A stretch of 64,000 bases of DNA from Tupaia tana (GCA_026018925.1 JAKSZU010000008.1:58884027-58948026), one strand, 5' to 3'. Shown: positions 1 to 11,394, numbered from the stretch's first letter. Made by a program: numbers and translations. The notes: generated by a model from the sequence alone, not told the origin.

Positions 1-303
1 GATTATCACATACTATACGCATGCTTTGAAAATCATATTATACCCAAAGATGTATAATTAAATGTAAATAAGAAATTATAAAATGAAATAAAAAGTATTC
101 CATAATCAAATCAGAAGAGAAAAAAATACATACTTTTGTACTTTGTTAAAATATAACTTAAAAAATTGTAATTTCAAATCCTCCATATAGTTAACCCTTA
201 ATTGTAAAAACTCTGACATAGTCAAGAGTCTTTGCCTTTCCATATATAGACATAGATTTCATTTTAAAAGACAGTGAAATAGCAATCATAAATTACAATA
301 TAC

Positions 304-436
304 CTGATTTGGTGAGCAAACAGGAAAATCTTCAACAGGCGGAATTAAACCCTGAGCAATCAACTGTCCATAAGAGGGAGGAGCTTCTCTTCTTAACAAT
401 TCTGCTTCCACTCTTGACAACTGTGTTTCAAATGAT
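304..436 (-). CDS. LRP12: LRP12 exon 6, juxtamembrane cytoplasmic segment
   Basis: The exon is 133 nt: one base completing an Arg codon from exon 5 (AG|A), then 44 codons from SFETQLSRVE to CSPNQ, ending in phase 0. The acceptor is CTCCAAAG|ATCA, with an upstream pyrimidine tract and a CTTAACC branch-like site. The donor is AATCAG|GTATAT. This is the first part of the cytoplasmic tail after the membrane anchor. It contains EAPPSYGQ, a PPxY-type motif that in other proteins binds WW domains such as those of NEDD4-family ubiquitin ligases; that role here is inference. Beyond the donor the frame runs into VYCNL and a stop, which is intron. The remaining tail must be in an exon before base 1. Confidence 0.95.
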
Positions 437-1973
437 CTTTGGAGTACACAAGAATAAAAAGGGTTAAGAAAAACAGGAGACAAACCTGAACAATAATAAT
501 TTTCTATCATCAGTATAAGGCAAGCCGAATCTTAGTACATTGGATCATTTTTAAAGCTAGGTAATTCAATCACATTTATTGAATATATTTACTATCTCTA
601 GACTGAGAATACAAACAAAAAGTATAGTCTGTTGTTGTGGGGCTAGTGGGGTCTGCACTGCTAAGTTTTGATAAACTGAATAATGCCTGTAAAAGGTAAA
701 GGGAGAAATAAAAATACTACATTTTTAAACTCCCAAGTCTATAAGGAGGGGAGATTCCAGACTACAGTGACAAGATTTGAAAGTGCTCAGAAGATAATTT
801 ATGCAAGTCCAGCACATTTGTTTTTCAGATAAAAGTGAAATGAGTCATCAATACACTTTCTCAAACAGCTGGTTCTTGAACTCAAGATCCCTGACTGTTC
901 ACTGAGCTCTTCTGTTGCAATGTGGTAAACATTCTGGCCATTCATACACGTCCAAAGAAAAGCAGCAGTAGTGGTTATTAGGATGTGTGCCATCTATTAT
1001 CTTAGCTGTCTAGTACATGAAGTTTTCTGCTAAGTTTGTATTACAGTTGTAACTCTCCTGAAACCGAAGGTTACCATCTCCACAGCAGGCTTCTAGATGT
1101 CTGTGCCATGAACTTCTCCTGGGTCGTATTTATCTCATACTCTTCCGAAAACTCCTGTCTCTGAAGGTCACCCTTTAATGGTTAGCCATTTCTTACTAAT
1201 CTGAGAACTCTGAAGCAGGCTGTTAGTGAACTCCAGAACACGACATAGTATGTGGCAGTCATCTCGCCCATTAGTCCTTCATAGGTATCTTAGGCTCCAG
1301 ATAAATTGAACCACGTGATTACTCTCTGAGCAATGCTGACATTCCTACATCTATAATTTCCCATGGCTTTTGTTTTGTTTCTGTTTTTTAAACTAGAGTA
1401 CCTTTTCCCTATCTTCATTCCACTCATACACTTCAAATGGCTCCTCTCCAATTAAAACCTTTCCATATGTTTGCAACAGTTCAGGTATTTTTTTACTTTC
1501 ATACACTTTGTTGATAGCTCTTACAGCACTTAAAATTTTTGTTATTTTACCCCACATACCAGTTCCTTCCTCCTAACTATAAACTGATTGAGATTTTAGG
1601 CCTTACCTTATTCACTTCTCAATTCACATTATAGTGCTTTGAACATAGTAGGTTCTCAAATATCTAGAACTACTGAGTCAGTATTTATAAAAATACAGGC
1701 TAAAAACTACAACTGAGAATGTTAGTTTACAAAATCCTATATAAAACAGATTGATCTGCAAACTAAATATAGATTGTTTTTTCTTACCTTATAACTCAAG
1801 TCTGTTTACCCTTTTGAGTCTTGGGGTTGTCACACTTAATTTTATAGATAAATAAACAGTATTTATCCATTTTTAAACTAATATATAACAAAAATACACT
1901 GCTAATCACTTAAAGTACTTGTTTCAAGTATTTGGGCCATGTTTTTATTAGCAAGTTTTGTCTTGATACTGAC
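437..1973 (-). other. LRP12: LRP12 intron 5
   Basis: This is a 1.5 kb intron between exons 5 and 6. It is AT-rich and free of recognisable young SINEs. A possible old L2/MIR-like relic lies at about 1565-1690. The open frame at 799-993 resembles nothing known and has no splice or homology support. I see no other structure. Confidence 0.9.
1565..1690 (+). repeat. possible L2/MIR-like relic
   Basis: The stretch around 'gctttgaacatagtaggttctcaa' at about 1636-1660 resembles the 3' end shared by L2/MIR elements (typically 'gcacatagtaggtgctcaata'). Divergence is high and no borders are visible. Confidence 0.35.
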
Positions 1974-3078
1974 CTTCGTTCAAACATTCTCAGAGAATAA
2001 AGCTTACAAGTACATCCCAGCGCAATGACGAGCAACAGGCCACAGATAAGGCTCCCTATGACGGCTGCAGTTATGACTCTAGTAGGCACAATCACCGGAC
2101 AATTTTCTTCATCACTGCCATCGCCGCAGTCATCCTGAGAATCACACACCCAGCTTTCAAACACACAACGATTGTTTTTGCAATGAAAATTTCCTGGCTG
2201 GCAAAAAAAGCAGTTTTTTTCATCTGAGCCATTTGGGCAATGATTCTGATAGTTGCAGCGATCAGAACGAGGGTAACAGACACCATTTCGGGAACACGGA
2301 AATTCTTCCTTTTGGCACATGGTACAGTTGATCTCATCCCTTCCATTTGGGCAATGCCAATACCCATCGCAACGCTGCTGCTCAGTATAACACCCCCAGT
2401 TACCTCCACAGGGTATTTCCCATGGCAGACAGAAGCCATCTACTTGGTAAGTAGCATTAAATCCCCTTGCAGCATTCACCTTATCGGCACAAAAATGTAC
2501 CCTTATCTGTCCAGAAGAAGAAACAACTGTAAGAGGTGCGTGAGAATCGAAAGCAGTTAACACGCGCAAAAGCTTGTGGGGGTTCTCCTCTAATCCATCA
2601 TATATTTTGACGTAATCACCATAACCAGTACCATCAAGCTTAAAGTCAGTGAAGCGTAAGATGACTTTGCGGTGATCACCAGTGTCTATTAACCAGGTGC
2701 AATTGCTTCCAGGAGGATAAAAGTCTGGATAATTAGGAGAGTTAAAAGTACCATAAAAATATTTCAGCCATTGCCCACAAGTGGGCACATCACAGTCTAT
2801 TTCATCTCCTAGGTCGAGGCAGTCAATGTTCCCATCACACTTTAAAGATTCGGGAAGACAAGTGTAAACTTTGGTGAAACGGGATAGACACTGGAATTGG
2901 TTGTAAGCACAGGGTTGAAAGGCAGCAGCTGTGGGAGGACTAGCTTCTTTGCCACAGATCTCCTCATCGGAACTATCACCACATTCATCCATGTTATTAC
3001 ATTTCCAGGCTTCTGGTATACACTTTCCATTCCCACAACGAAACTGATCACAAGCACATTTGGGTTCCTCAGATTTCC
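1974..3078 (-). CDS. LRP12: LRP12 exon 5: LDLa1-LDLa2-CUB2-LDLa3-LDLa4-LDLa5-transmembrane
   Basis: This large exon of 1105 nt encodes 367 whole codons plus split codons at both ends (G|GG and AG|A). By exon residue number: LDLa1 7-41 (CACDQFRC ... [12 protein letters not shown]); LDLa2 56-95 (ending DLGDEIDC); CUB2 about 100-213 ([18 protein letters not shown], with KIYDG); LDLa3 216-251 (ending NGRDEINC); LDLa4 254-289 (ending NGSDEKNC); LDLa5 292-326 (ending DGSDEENC); transmembrane helix about 333-357 ([20 protein letters not shown]); then a basic stop-transfer [11 protein letters not shown]. Most LDLa repeats keep the acidic calcium-binding SDE motif. Sequons are NCTW, NATY, NCTM and NGSD. 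The acceptor follows a long pyrimidine tract (ATCCTCCTAG|GG) and the donor is CGAAG|GTCAGT. No frameshift or stop interrupts it. Confidence 0.98.
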
Positions 3079-3781
3079 CTAGGAGGATATGGGTAGAAGG
3101 GAGAAGGAGACAGAAAAAGAAAAAAACCACTCTTCAAAAATATATATAACAGCAAGTGGTACTTTTGTAACAATTAATAAGCCCAAGTAATAAAGTTTTA
3201 TTTTTTAAAATCTTATTTTAAAAAACAGGTTAAGTTCTAATAAGCAAGTAGTTCTGGCACACTAATTACTTGATAATTCAATTTCAGAAATGCTTATGTG
3301 CTTCATAAAGATCTGTGCATTTTGATTTACAGAGAATAGACCAATTCTTTTTTATCAGAGCTATATTACTACAGAACATTTAATGAAATGATGTCAGATA
3401 CATGAGCCAATAAGATGAACTGCTTAAGAATCGTAAATAACTTATTGAATAAACATCATTAAAACAATAATAGATACTTAATGAAAAATTCATCAACAAT
3501 GATTACTTTTTCAAATACATTTTTTCATATTTTTCTCTAGTTCTTGTCTCTTTCTAAGCAAACACACAATATTTTGCTAGGTACATCATTGTATTTTGCA
3601 AGCCTGATATGTACGCTCAAATTTCTGCATATACTTTTATATTATTTTATACTGTTTATAATATTCCTTACAACCATAATGTGATATTTCCATTTTATAA
3701 TTTTTATTGTGTTAACAGAACTACAAAATATTGCATAAATCTGAGCTAAAGGTATAAATGTATTCATCAGAAAAAAAAAAA

Positions 3782-3985
3782 GCCCAGCTGTGGTGGCACT
3801 GGCAGTAGGGCACTGTTGCATGATGCTGGAGCCCATGTAGAAGGTTCTGGGTTTGCATCCTGGGTCTACATGAATGTGGGCTCACCCATGATCCTGGATG
3901 ACAATAGGGCTAGGGGAGGATCACAGAGTGAGGATCCTGTTGAGGGTGTCTGTCTCTCTCGCTCATCTTAAGGAAATAAAAGAAA
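3782..3985 (+). mobile_element. SINE, B type (old tRNA-related)
   Basis: It starts 'gcccagctgtggtggcactgg', has a B-box-like 'gggtttgcatcctgggt', then the B body (gaatgtgggctcacccatgatcctgg ... gaggatcctgttgagggtgtctgtctctc) and an A-rich end. Similar bodies occur at 16553, 23766, 32776, 44866, 52141 and 61862. Confidence 0.75.
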
Positions 3986-4007
3986 ATATGTACTTTTAAA
4001 TAAAAAA

Positions 4008-4262
4008 GGGCTAGCCAGAGGCATGGTGATTAAGGCTCTAGATCTGACATGGTGTAGTTTGAATCCTGGACCTAATGGCTTGGAAAACATGCCAGTGTGT
4101 GTATGTGTGCTCAAAATCCCAAAAGGAGAGATAGAGAAGGAATTACAGCATGACTCTATCCTTTGGGGAGTACTTTCTCACTTTCCCCCCTCTCTCCCTG
4201 TGTCTCTCTCTCCCTGGAGAGTTGCATGTCCCCTCGGGCAAATTACAAAAATAAATAAAAGA
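4008..4262 (+). mobile_element. SINE, A type (diverged)
   Basis: The tRNA-like head is 'gggctagccagaggcatggtgattaagg' with B-box 'gtttgaatcctgg'. It is followed by the A body (gtgtgtgctcaaaatcccaaaaggaga; tttctcactttccc; gcatgtcccctcgggcaaatt) and an A-rich tail. Its CpGs are mostly decayed, so it is an older copy. Confidence 0.8.
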
Positions 4263-4851
4263 AAGTAAGATAAAATAAAAGAGGAAAGGGGAGGAGAAAA
4301 CTGAGGTGCCTGTAGAATTCTAACTATTTTAGCATTCATTCCCAATGTAAAACATGGTAGGAAAAGACAATCAGACATTAGATTCGTATAGTCCCCCAAA
4401 CTGACAGTGCTGGATCAATACTTACTCCTACACTAGTCACTTAGTTATGATAAACGGGTGGCAGAAAATGTGCTTCAGAGCTAAATAAATATCACAAAGG
4501 CTATATTTTTAAGAACAACAACAAAGAAAGATTAAAAAGTAGCATATATTTGCTAAGAAGACTATTAATTTCAAAAGATGTAATGATTTTTAGCAAGAAA
4601 GTATACATCAGGGTTCTCCACATATTCTGAAATAACTTCTGAGACATGGGTTAACACTTGAAAGTATTTACAATGTTTAAACACAAAATTTACCTCAGTT
4701 TATAAATATAAAACTAATCATTTTATTAGGATTATACAAAAGAGACCCAGCTCTAGGGCATCTGAACTTTTAGTTTCTAAATCTCAATTTCAGCTGCCCT
4801 AAGGGGCCTAGTCATAATTAAATAGACATTGTTTAAAAGGTTAGCTCTGGG

Positions 4852-5030
4852 GGCCAGCAGGTGGCACGGTGAAGGGCACTACGGTCTGAGTCCTGGACCT
4901 GGGGACTTGCTTTCTTACTTTCTCTCTCTCTCACCCTGTCCCTCTCTGGTCAAATTTAAAGAAAGAAAGGAAGGGGGGGGGGGGGGGCGGGAGAAAGAGA
5001 GTTAAATAAAAATAATTCTTTAAAAAAAGA
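4852..5030 (+). mobile_element. SINE, S type (short), with poly-G expansion
   Basis: The head is 'ggggccagcaggtggcacgg', followed by the short CT-rich body (cttgctttcttactttctctc ... tctggtcaaattt) and the typical end 'gttaaataaaaataattctt'. A run of about 14 G at 4975-4987 interrupts the 3' region. Confidence 0.8.
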
Positions 5031-5099
5031 AGAGATTAGCTCTGAGTGAGCAGTAATACCACAAAACTCGGTTCAGTACCTTCTTATTTGAAAACACAC

Positions 5100-5302
5100 C
5101 TGAGAAATATGCCAGCCTGAAACCTTTCCTAGAGATGCTGTCATCCGAATGAAACCTGATCCAGACGTGGTCTTGTGAAGAGATGTATGGAGGTGGGATG
5201 GTGGACCCACAAGCTCTGTAACTTTCAATATTTTTGTATGTTTCAATCGTCAACCAGTCCAAACTGCATCTTCTGGATCCCTGAATATCAAAATCCTGAA
5301 AA
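5100..5302 (-). CDS. LRP12: LRP12 exon 4, second half of CUB domain 1
   Basis: The exon is 203 nt: T completing a split Ser codon (AG|T), 67 codons from FQDFDIQGSRR to GFRLAYFS, and G of a split Gly (G|GG). The residues IWIRF-like 'VWIRFHSDD' and 'GFRLAYFSG' are the C-terminal strands of a CUB fold. CGSTIPPP carries the fourth CUB cysteine. The acceptor is TTTGGTAG|TTTTCAG with a strong branch-like TGCTAAC about 20 nt upstream. The donor is TTTCTCAG|GTGTGT. The frame continues past the donor as intron and then stops. Confidence 0.97.
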
Positions 5303-6751
5303 CTACCAAAAACCAAAAACGTTAGCAAAATCTATTCTAAAAGGTAATTTTGGAATATACAATGTATCATAACAGACTCCACACAGTCACTGATTCTCCT
5401 GGCTTCCCAGACACATGATCACCTCATCAGCAAATCATACTGAGCTGTTGTTACTTTCCACTGGCTTTTATGGAGACTCCCATACACCTGAACAGTTCAT
5501 GGGTCAGCTAAGGATTTCAGAAGAGTTTCCATGCGGATGTAAGGGCTTCCCACTTTGTGGCTTTCTCCTTTCCAGAACGTGCCTTTTCAATTTCCGGCCA
5601 CTCTGGCATCCTCCCCTCTACCCTCGAACACCTCCAGCTGACAAGGGCACAGCAATCTGCTTGAGCGTGGGTCATTCCATGCTGCATGAACTGGTGAGAA
5701 TCTTTAGGGAGCTGGCAGGAGACAAGCATAACCCACCCCGTATGGTTCCATCTTTCAAGGGTGAAATTCCCTTGTTTCTGTTGGCTTCTGGTTACTCTTC
5801 AGTGCCTTTTGTATTTTATATTTTATCCTAAGTTGATAACTGATGTTTATGAGAGGGCTACCCCATAAAAACTAAGGAATTACTTCATATGCTTTTAGTT
5901 CACTAAAATGTTTAAGAGTCATGAAGACAGGATCCTAATCCAGAAGAAAAAGCAGTAAATATCTGTCCATGTATACCCTATTGGATTTGGTCTGCTAGTA
6001 TTTCATAAAGGATTTTAAAAATACATTTATAAGCAGAATTGGTTTTCTGTATTTATGCTCCATGACAGTTTATATAATAAACTTTATTATCTAGAAGCAG
6101 TATCCAATATATATAATAAAAGCAAATAAAAGCACTGCCAGGCCAGCTCCACAGGCAGTAGTAACACACTGCTCAGGAGATGCCAAGTCATACATGGAGA
6201 CCGCAGTGTGCAAACACACAGGGTGTACTTGTTGAGTGCGTGCCTGAGATCCAGACAAATGGCAGGAAGGGGACAGAGGCATGACCAGGCCTCTGAGCGG
6301 TGCTCCCCCAGACCAGGTGCACATGCATATGCTGTATCGTGAATATAAGAAAAAAGAAAGCACAGCTGACATGCCTGTGCCTGTGCTTTAGAATACAGAT
6401 TCAGGGCAGAGAATTTTTCAATTCATGGGTTTGACTTAATCAGTGCTTCGTGAACTTTTTCAGGTCAGTTTTGACAATTTATCTTAATAGTAACATTTAC
6501 TACTACAAAACTATACACAGTACTTTCATATAATTTAAAGATTTTTTTTATACCTTGAAATTGCTTAAAATAGACTACTAGCAAGTAAGAAAAGTTTTAC
6601 CTCTTCCTTTTCATTTTTATATCACTGAATTCCATCCACTGCATTGTGTCAACTAGAGGTCCTAGTATAAGAAGTGAAAGCACACACCTTTGTCTTGTTC
6701 CTTGGGGTTATAATTCACTTTTACAGTAAGTTTTGCTTTCCATAAAAAAAT

Positions 6752-7001
6752 ATTTTTAAGAGAGATTTTTGCTATAGGGCACATGCACTCACCAGAGAGG
6801 CAGAGAGACAGAAATCAAGAAATCACTATGCAGGGGTGATGGCCACGCCTCAATCCCTTCTCCAGTCTCCTCTTGGGATTTTGGGCACACATACACATAT
6901 GCCTGGCATGAGTTCAAGCTGCCGGGTCTAGGACTTGAACCGCGGCTGACTATGTGGAAGATCAGTGATATAACCATCTGCCAGCCATCTGCTGGTCCCC
7001 A
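6752..7001 (-). mobile_element. SINE, A type
   Basis: Read on the minus strand it runs 'ggggaccagcagatggctggcagatgg', B-box 'cggttcaagtcc', body 'cccaaaatcccaagagg', and ends with 'gccctatagcaaaaatctctctt'. Moderately diverged. Confidence 0.85.
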
Positions 7002-7080
7002 TTTTTCAAAAAAATTTTAATAGAGGTCTAACAAATTAAGAAAATTTCTTTTTTATACACATGGTAAAACTTGCTTATAG

Positions 7081-7338
7081 GGGCCATCAGAAGGCATAGA
7101 GGTTATGTTGTTGAACTCCCACATGGCCAAAGTTCAAGTCCTAAATCTAGTGGTTTGAAAATCACATGGGGTGGATGTGTGTCCAAAATTCCAGGAGAAG
7201 AATGGAGAAGGGATTGAAGCATGGCCATTGCCCTTGGGGGGTGGGGGAGTACTTCTCATTTTCTCTTTCAATGTCTCTGTCTCTCTCTCTCCAGTGAGCA
7301 CACATGCCCTAAGGCAGAAAACTCTTAAAAAGAAAAAC
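7081..7338 (+). mobile_element. SINE, A type
   Basis: The head is 'ggggccatcagaaggcatagagg' with 'gttcaagtcc', followed by body 'gaatggagaagggattg', a CT-rich block and 'catgccctaaggcagaaaactctt', then an A-rich tail. Confidence 0.8.
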
Positions 7339-7887
7339 CAAATCACTTACTTATAAACTGTCTAGGCCTGGGGTCTTATTTTGAAGGATGAGTCCATTTC
7401 TTTTACAGCTATTGATTTAATCAGTTTTCTGATTCTGGAATCAATCTTAGGAATATAATTTTTCTGAAAAATTATTCATTTCATACAGTTGTATAAAAGT
7501 ATTAAAAGAGAATTGTTTATAATATTCTCTTGTAACTTTTAAAATCCCTATTATAGACAGCACAGATACTTTTGCTTGTTTTTATTTGCATCTTTTCTCT
7601 TTAGCCTTCCCTTAAGCTTTGCATATTTTTCCTTTTTCAGAAAAAGTTTGTTTTATTGAATTTTATTGTTTATTTTCCCCAAATCATCTTTTTTTACTGT
7701 AAAATATATCCTGTAATTTTTTTTCCATGTTCATGTGTTAAATGTTGAGGTTATTTATTTTCCTTACTACTTTTTAAATCAGTGTATTAAAGCTCTAAAT
7801 TTTTCTCTAAGTACTCTTTCAGTGTGCTCTAACAGTTTTAATATGTAATACTTTTGCTATGGTTATCTTATTTTTAAGGTTTGTTTG

Positions 7888-8162
7888 TTTGTTTGTTTGT
7901 TTCTTTTTTTTTTTTTGAGAGGTTTTTGCTATATGGCACGTGCGCTCACCAGACAGAGAGAGACATAGAGACAGAAAGCGAGAAATCACCCCACAGGGGG
8001 GATGGTCACGCCGCAATCCCTTCTCCATTCTCCTCTCAGGATCTTGGGCACGCACACACACGCGCCCGGCGTGAGTTTTAAGCCACCGGGTCTGGGATGC
8101 GAACTGCGGTCGACTATGTGGGAGTCCAGCGACATAGCCATTAAGCTAACTGCTGGTTCCCT
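7888..8162 (-). mobile_element. SINE, A type, A1 subfamily, nested
   Basis: Minus-strand reading: 'gggaaccagcagttagcttaatggctatgtcgctgg', B-box region 'cagttcgcatccc', full A body and poly-A. 'aggtttgttt' occurs on both sides (about 7878-7887 and 8163-8172), consistent with a target-site duplication in the tail of the older SINE at 8163-8428. Confidence 0.9.
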
Positions 8163-8428
8163 AGGTTTGTTTATTTATTTCTGGGAGAGCAAGACGAGAG
8201 AGAGACAGACAGACAGGAGGGAGGGGAGAGGGGGAGAGGGGAAAGAAGAAAGAGGGAGATAAGTCCTCTTGCCACAATCCTCCACTCAGCCCTGCAGCCA
8301 GACAGGATCCTGGGCATGCCTGATAGGCTGAGGCAGACTTGGGAGGCGAACCTGGCGCCTTCCCACAAGGCCTTTAGCATCACGTAGCAGTCCCCTTGCT
8401 GCCTATGCCACCACAGGCTGGGCCTCGC
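8163..8428 (-). mobile_element. older SINE-like element hosting the nested A1 copy
   Basis: This is a GA-rich segment ('gagagagacagacagacaggagggagg') followed by 'caatcctccactcagccctgcagcc' and 'ggatcctgggcatgcctgataggctgagg'. The layout is like a minus-strand tRNA SINE of a different subfamily. Imperfect 'ctatggttatct'/'ctgtggttattt' flanks the whole nest inside the L1. Confidence 0.55.
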
Positions 8429-9044
8429 TGTGGTTATTTAAGAAAATATTTAGCTCTACTGTGATTTCCTCTTTAATGCATAAATTATTTATAAATTTGT
8501 TTTCAAACAGACAGGCTTTATTTTTTTCTCTTTAATTGTATTGTGGCTAAGAAAACTCAATCTGAATGATACAGGATCTGTGTGTTAAAAATCTACCACT
8601 ATAATTGTGGGTAAGTCACATTTGCTTGGTAGTTCTCCACATATTTGCTTTGCATATATATTAGGCTATGTTACTATGTACATGACATTTACTAAAATTA
8701 TATCTTCCTGGTAGATTATCTCATTTGTCACTAATATTTTGTGCCTTAAGATTCATTATATCCGATGCTAATCTTCCTCTACTAGCTTTCTTTTGACTGG
8801 CATCTCCAAAATACATTTCTTTTCCTAGTCTTCCTTTTTAGACTTTTTGTATTAGTTTTAAATATAAACCTTCCATGGCAGGATCATAAAAGCCAATTAA
8901 CCAATAAATCTGATGTGATAATTCGTTTTTTTAAAGTGTGAGTTAATCCACTTGTGTTTTATGTATTATGTTTTACTTGGGGGAGAGTTCTTATTTTCAA
9001 CCATTCCTGTCATTGTTTGAATTAATAATTTAAAATTTTTTTTT

Positions 9045-9236
9045 ATTTTAAAAGATAGGGTTTCCCTGTCACCAGCTTCCTCCCTCAGGCTCTGTGAGTT
9101 GCTGGGATTAGAGGCACATGCTGCTCTAGCCAGTCTTAAGTCAGACCGGGAATCAAACCTGGGCCTCCCATGTAGTCCCAGCTTGTGGAGCACAGCATCT
9201 CAGCAGCACACATCATTGTGGCTGGGCCTAAAACTT
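9045..9236 (-). mobile_element. SINE, C type (tRNA head + 7SL/Alu-like part)
   Basis: On the minus strand it begins 'taggcccagccacaatgatgtg', has 'ggaggcccaggtttgattcccgg' (B-box-like), then 'cctctaatcccagcaactcacagagcctgagg', which resembles the Alu/7SL 'cctgtaatcccagctact..gaggctgagg'. An A-rich end follows. Confidence 0.65.
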
Positions 9237-9293
9237 TTTTTGTAACAAGTTTCCTTTGCTTAATTAGATATTCAAAAAGTTTAATTCAAATAC

Positions 9294-9535
9294 TGGGCCT
9301 AAGGTTCTAGTGATTAAGTGAGCTGGATCCAACATGACTGAGAGTATGGCTCAAATCCTGGCCAGTGGGGGTGTGGTCTTGCCAGAATCCCTTCTCTTCC
9401 ATTTTCCTACCCTGTCAGGATTTGGGGCATATGTGCACAAGCGCCCAGTGTGCTTTACAAGCTGCTGGGGTCAGGACTTAAACCTTGGTGGGCCATGTGG
9501 TATAGATCCCCTAGGCTATGGAACTGGCCTGAGTT
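9294..9535. mobile_element. inverted pair of SINE fragments
   Basis: 9294-9362 is a plus-strand head ('gggcctaaggttctagtgattaag ... gctcaaatcctgg'). It is joined directly to a minus-strand A-like copy at 9363-9535 ('agaatcccttctcttccattttcctaccctgtcagg', 'ggacttaaaccttgg'). Confidence 0.6.
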
Positions 9536-10176
9536 TCAGTTTGTACACTCTCAATTTTTCAAACTGGTTAGAAATAACTTACAGCTTCATTTTCACTAAC
9601 TTCTAACACTGAGCATTCCCTTCACTTGTAATATAAATAACAAACCATGATAGTATTTACAGTACCTGTCACTCTGTCACTATTAGGAATCAGAGACATT
9701 TTCATATTACATTTCAACTTTTACAGATATCTAAAAATATTACTTACACTCAAAACCACTTTGAAATTGTTATTAGAACCATCACTTGGAACTTTCAATG
9801 TGCTATTAAATATAATTATATACATTATAAATATATTTTTAAATGCCTGATAGCTATACTTCAATGTACCTGGTTTCCTTTATAGATGCTTTGTATTTTA
9901 CAAATTTAAAAACATTATTCTGAAACAAATCCATAGGTTTCAACAGACTACCAAGTGTCCATGGTATAAAAAAGATTAAGAACCTCTAACATAGTAAATC
10001 TTACAGTGTCTAGAGTAAGTTTGTGATCCAACTTGATTTTGTTAGTTGGTTTTCTCAGCATTAAATTCTTTCATATATTGTAGAATGTTGAATGGTGGGC
10101 TTATTTTGTGGAAAGTGCTTTGATAATCTTTTCTTTTGTATTCCCCTACCTGGGTATCTATTCCAAGACCAGCCTT

Positions 10177-10417
10177 TTTTTTTTTTTTTTAAAGAGATTT
10201 TTGCTATAGGGCATGTGCGCTTGCAGAAGAGACAGAGAGAGAAAGTGAGGGGAATGGCCACTCTGCAATCCCTTCTTCTCCATTCTCCTTTCAGAATTTT
10301 GAGCACACATGCACACACACCTGACATGAGTTTCAAGCCTTCGGGCCTGGGGCTCAAACCATGATTAGCCATGTGGGAGTCCAGCACCCCAACCACTACG
10401 CCACCTGCTGGCCCTCC
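10177..10417 (-). mobile_element. SINE, A type
   Basis: On the minus strand: 'gggccagcaggtggcgtagtggttgggg', 'ggtttgagcccc', full body, ending in 'gccctatagcaaaaatctcttt' and poly-A. Imperfect flanks 'ccaagaccagcc' and 'ccaggaccagtc' are a likely target-site duplication. Confidence 0.88.
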
Positions 10418-10786
10418 AGGACCAGTCTTAAATGATGGTTCAGAATATTACAGACCCTGTCACCATGTCAGTAGCTAGCCTGGTTGTCCATATTTGTCCT
10501 TTCATCTCTCTAAGCTCTCTGCTATATATAAGTTCAGGCAATGATTAATGGAAGTTTTTTTCAGTTTGCTTTCTTGAGCAAAATAGCCTGACCCTACTCC
10601 TTGGCTTCAAGGAGAATACTAAGATCTAATCTGCTATATCCTATAGATAAGAGGACTTGTGTTGATTTTGGTGGGTTTCAAGGGAGAAGAAGTAAAAATG
10701 TCTTTATATCTCTGCCAGTTTTACACACAGAACACTCAACATTGTTCATATTTGTACTTTTATTTTCCTTCTGCCCCAATTTCTTT

Positions 10787-11070
10787 CTTTATTTTATTTT
10801 ATTTATTTATTTTTTTTGGAGAGGTTTTTCGCTATAGGGCGCGTGCGCTCGCCAGACAGACAGAGAGAGACATAGAGACAGAAAGCGAGAAATCACCCCC
10901 CAGGGGGGATGGTCACGCCGCAATCCCTTCTCCTCCATTCTCCTCTCGGGATCTTGGGCACGCACGCACACGCGCCCGGCGTGAGTTATAAGCCACCAGG
11001 TCCGAGATGCGAACCGCGGTCGACTACGTGGGAGTCCAGCGACATAGCCATTACGCTAACTGCTGGTTCC
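10787..11070 (-). mobile_element. SINE, A type, A1 subfamily, young
   Basis: It is flanked by a perfect 16-bp target-site duplication 'ctgccccaatttcttt' at 10771-10786 and 11071-11086. Read on the minus strand it starts 'gggaaccagcagttagcgtaatggctatgtcgctgg', carries B-box variant 'ggttcgcatctcgg', the body 'cccaagatcccgagagg', the C6/G6 dyad and 'ctctatgtctctctctgtctgtctggcgagcgcacgcgccctatagcg'. Most CpGs are intact. Confidence 0.96.
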
Positions 11071-11359
11071 CTGCCCCAATTTCTTTAAAAGTTATGTTTC
11101 CAATTCTATTTTACTAAGAATTTTGTTTTAAATGTAGAAATACTGATTTTATTTTTTACTAAGATGCTTTAAAGTATCTATTTACTCTAGATTATCATAT
11201 ACTTTCTCTTTTGACTTGTTATTATAATATGGCAATTAGAATTTCCCAATACAAACTCATTGTATGTCTAAATGAGCTGCATTCGATTATGGCACATGAT
11301 TCTTTTGAATCATTTAAGATTGTGTATCAATAATTACATGTATAACTTGTTTTCTATCT

Positions 11360-11390
11360 TTGTGTGTATACACACACACACACACACACG
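11360..11390 (+). repeat. (CA)n microsatellite
   Basis: 'gtatacacacacacacacacacacacgtc', about 12 CA units. Confidence 0.9.
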
Positions 11391-11394
11391 TCAC

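Larger units (their letters stand above)
3079..5099 (-). other. LRP12: LRP12 intron 4
   Basis: This 2.0 kb intron carries three plus-strand SINE copies: B at 3782-3985, A at 4008-4262 and S at 4852-5030. The rest is AT-rich sequence in which I recognise nothing. Confidence 0.9.
7372..8990 (-). mobile_element. L1 ORF2 fragment, decayed, split by SINEs
   Basis: Plus-strand text such as 'tttagctctactgtgatttcctcttt', 'catatatattaggctatgtta', 'tatcttcctggtagatt' and 'ctactagctttcttttgactgg' matches the familiar antisense reading of the central L1 ORF2. A SINE cluster at about 7870-8430 splits it. Frames are destroyed and no active protein is possible. Confidence 0.75.

Noticed and set aside
799-993. 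64-codon minus-strand frame between exons 5 and 6, possible extra LRP12 exon
   Set aside because: No homology to LRP12. Exons 5 and 6 join directly in the known protein with matching phase, so nothing is missing here.
5415-5831. 138-codon plus-strand open frame in a somewhat GC-rich block
   Set aside because: No recognisable domain and no matching exon borders. It lies in an LRP12 intron on the opposite strand. It may be an old repeat that I cannot name.
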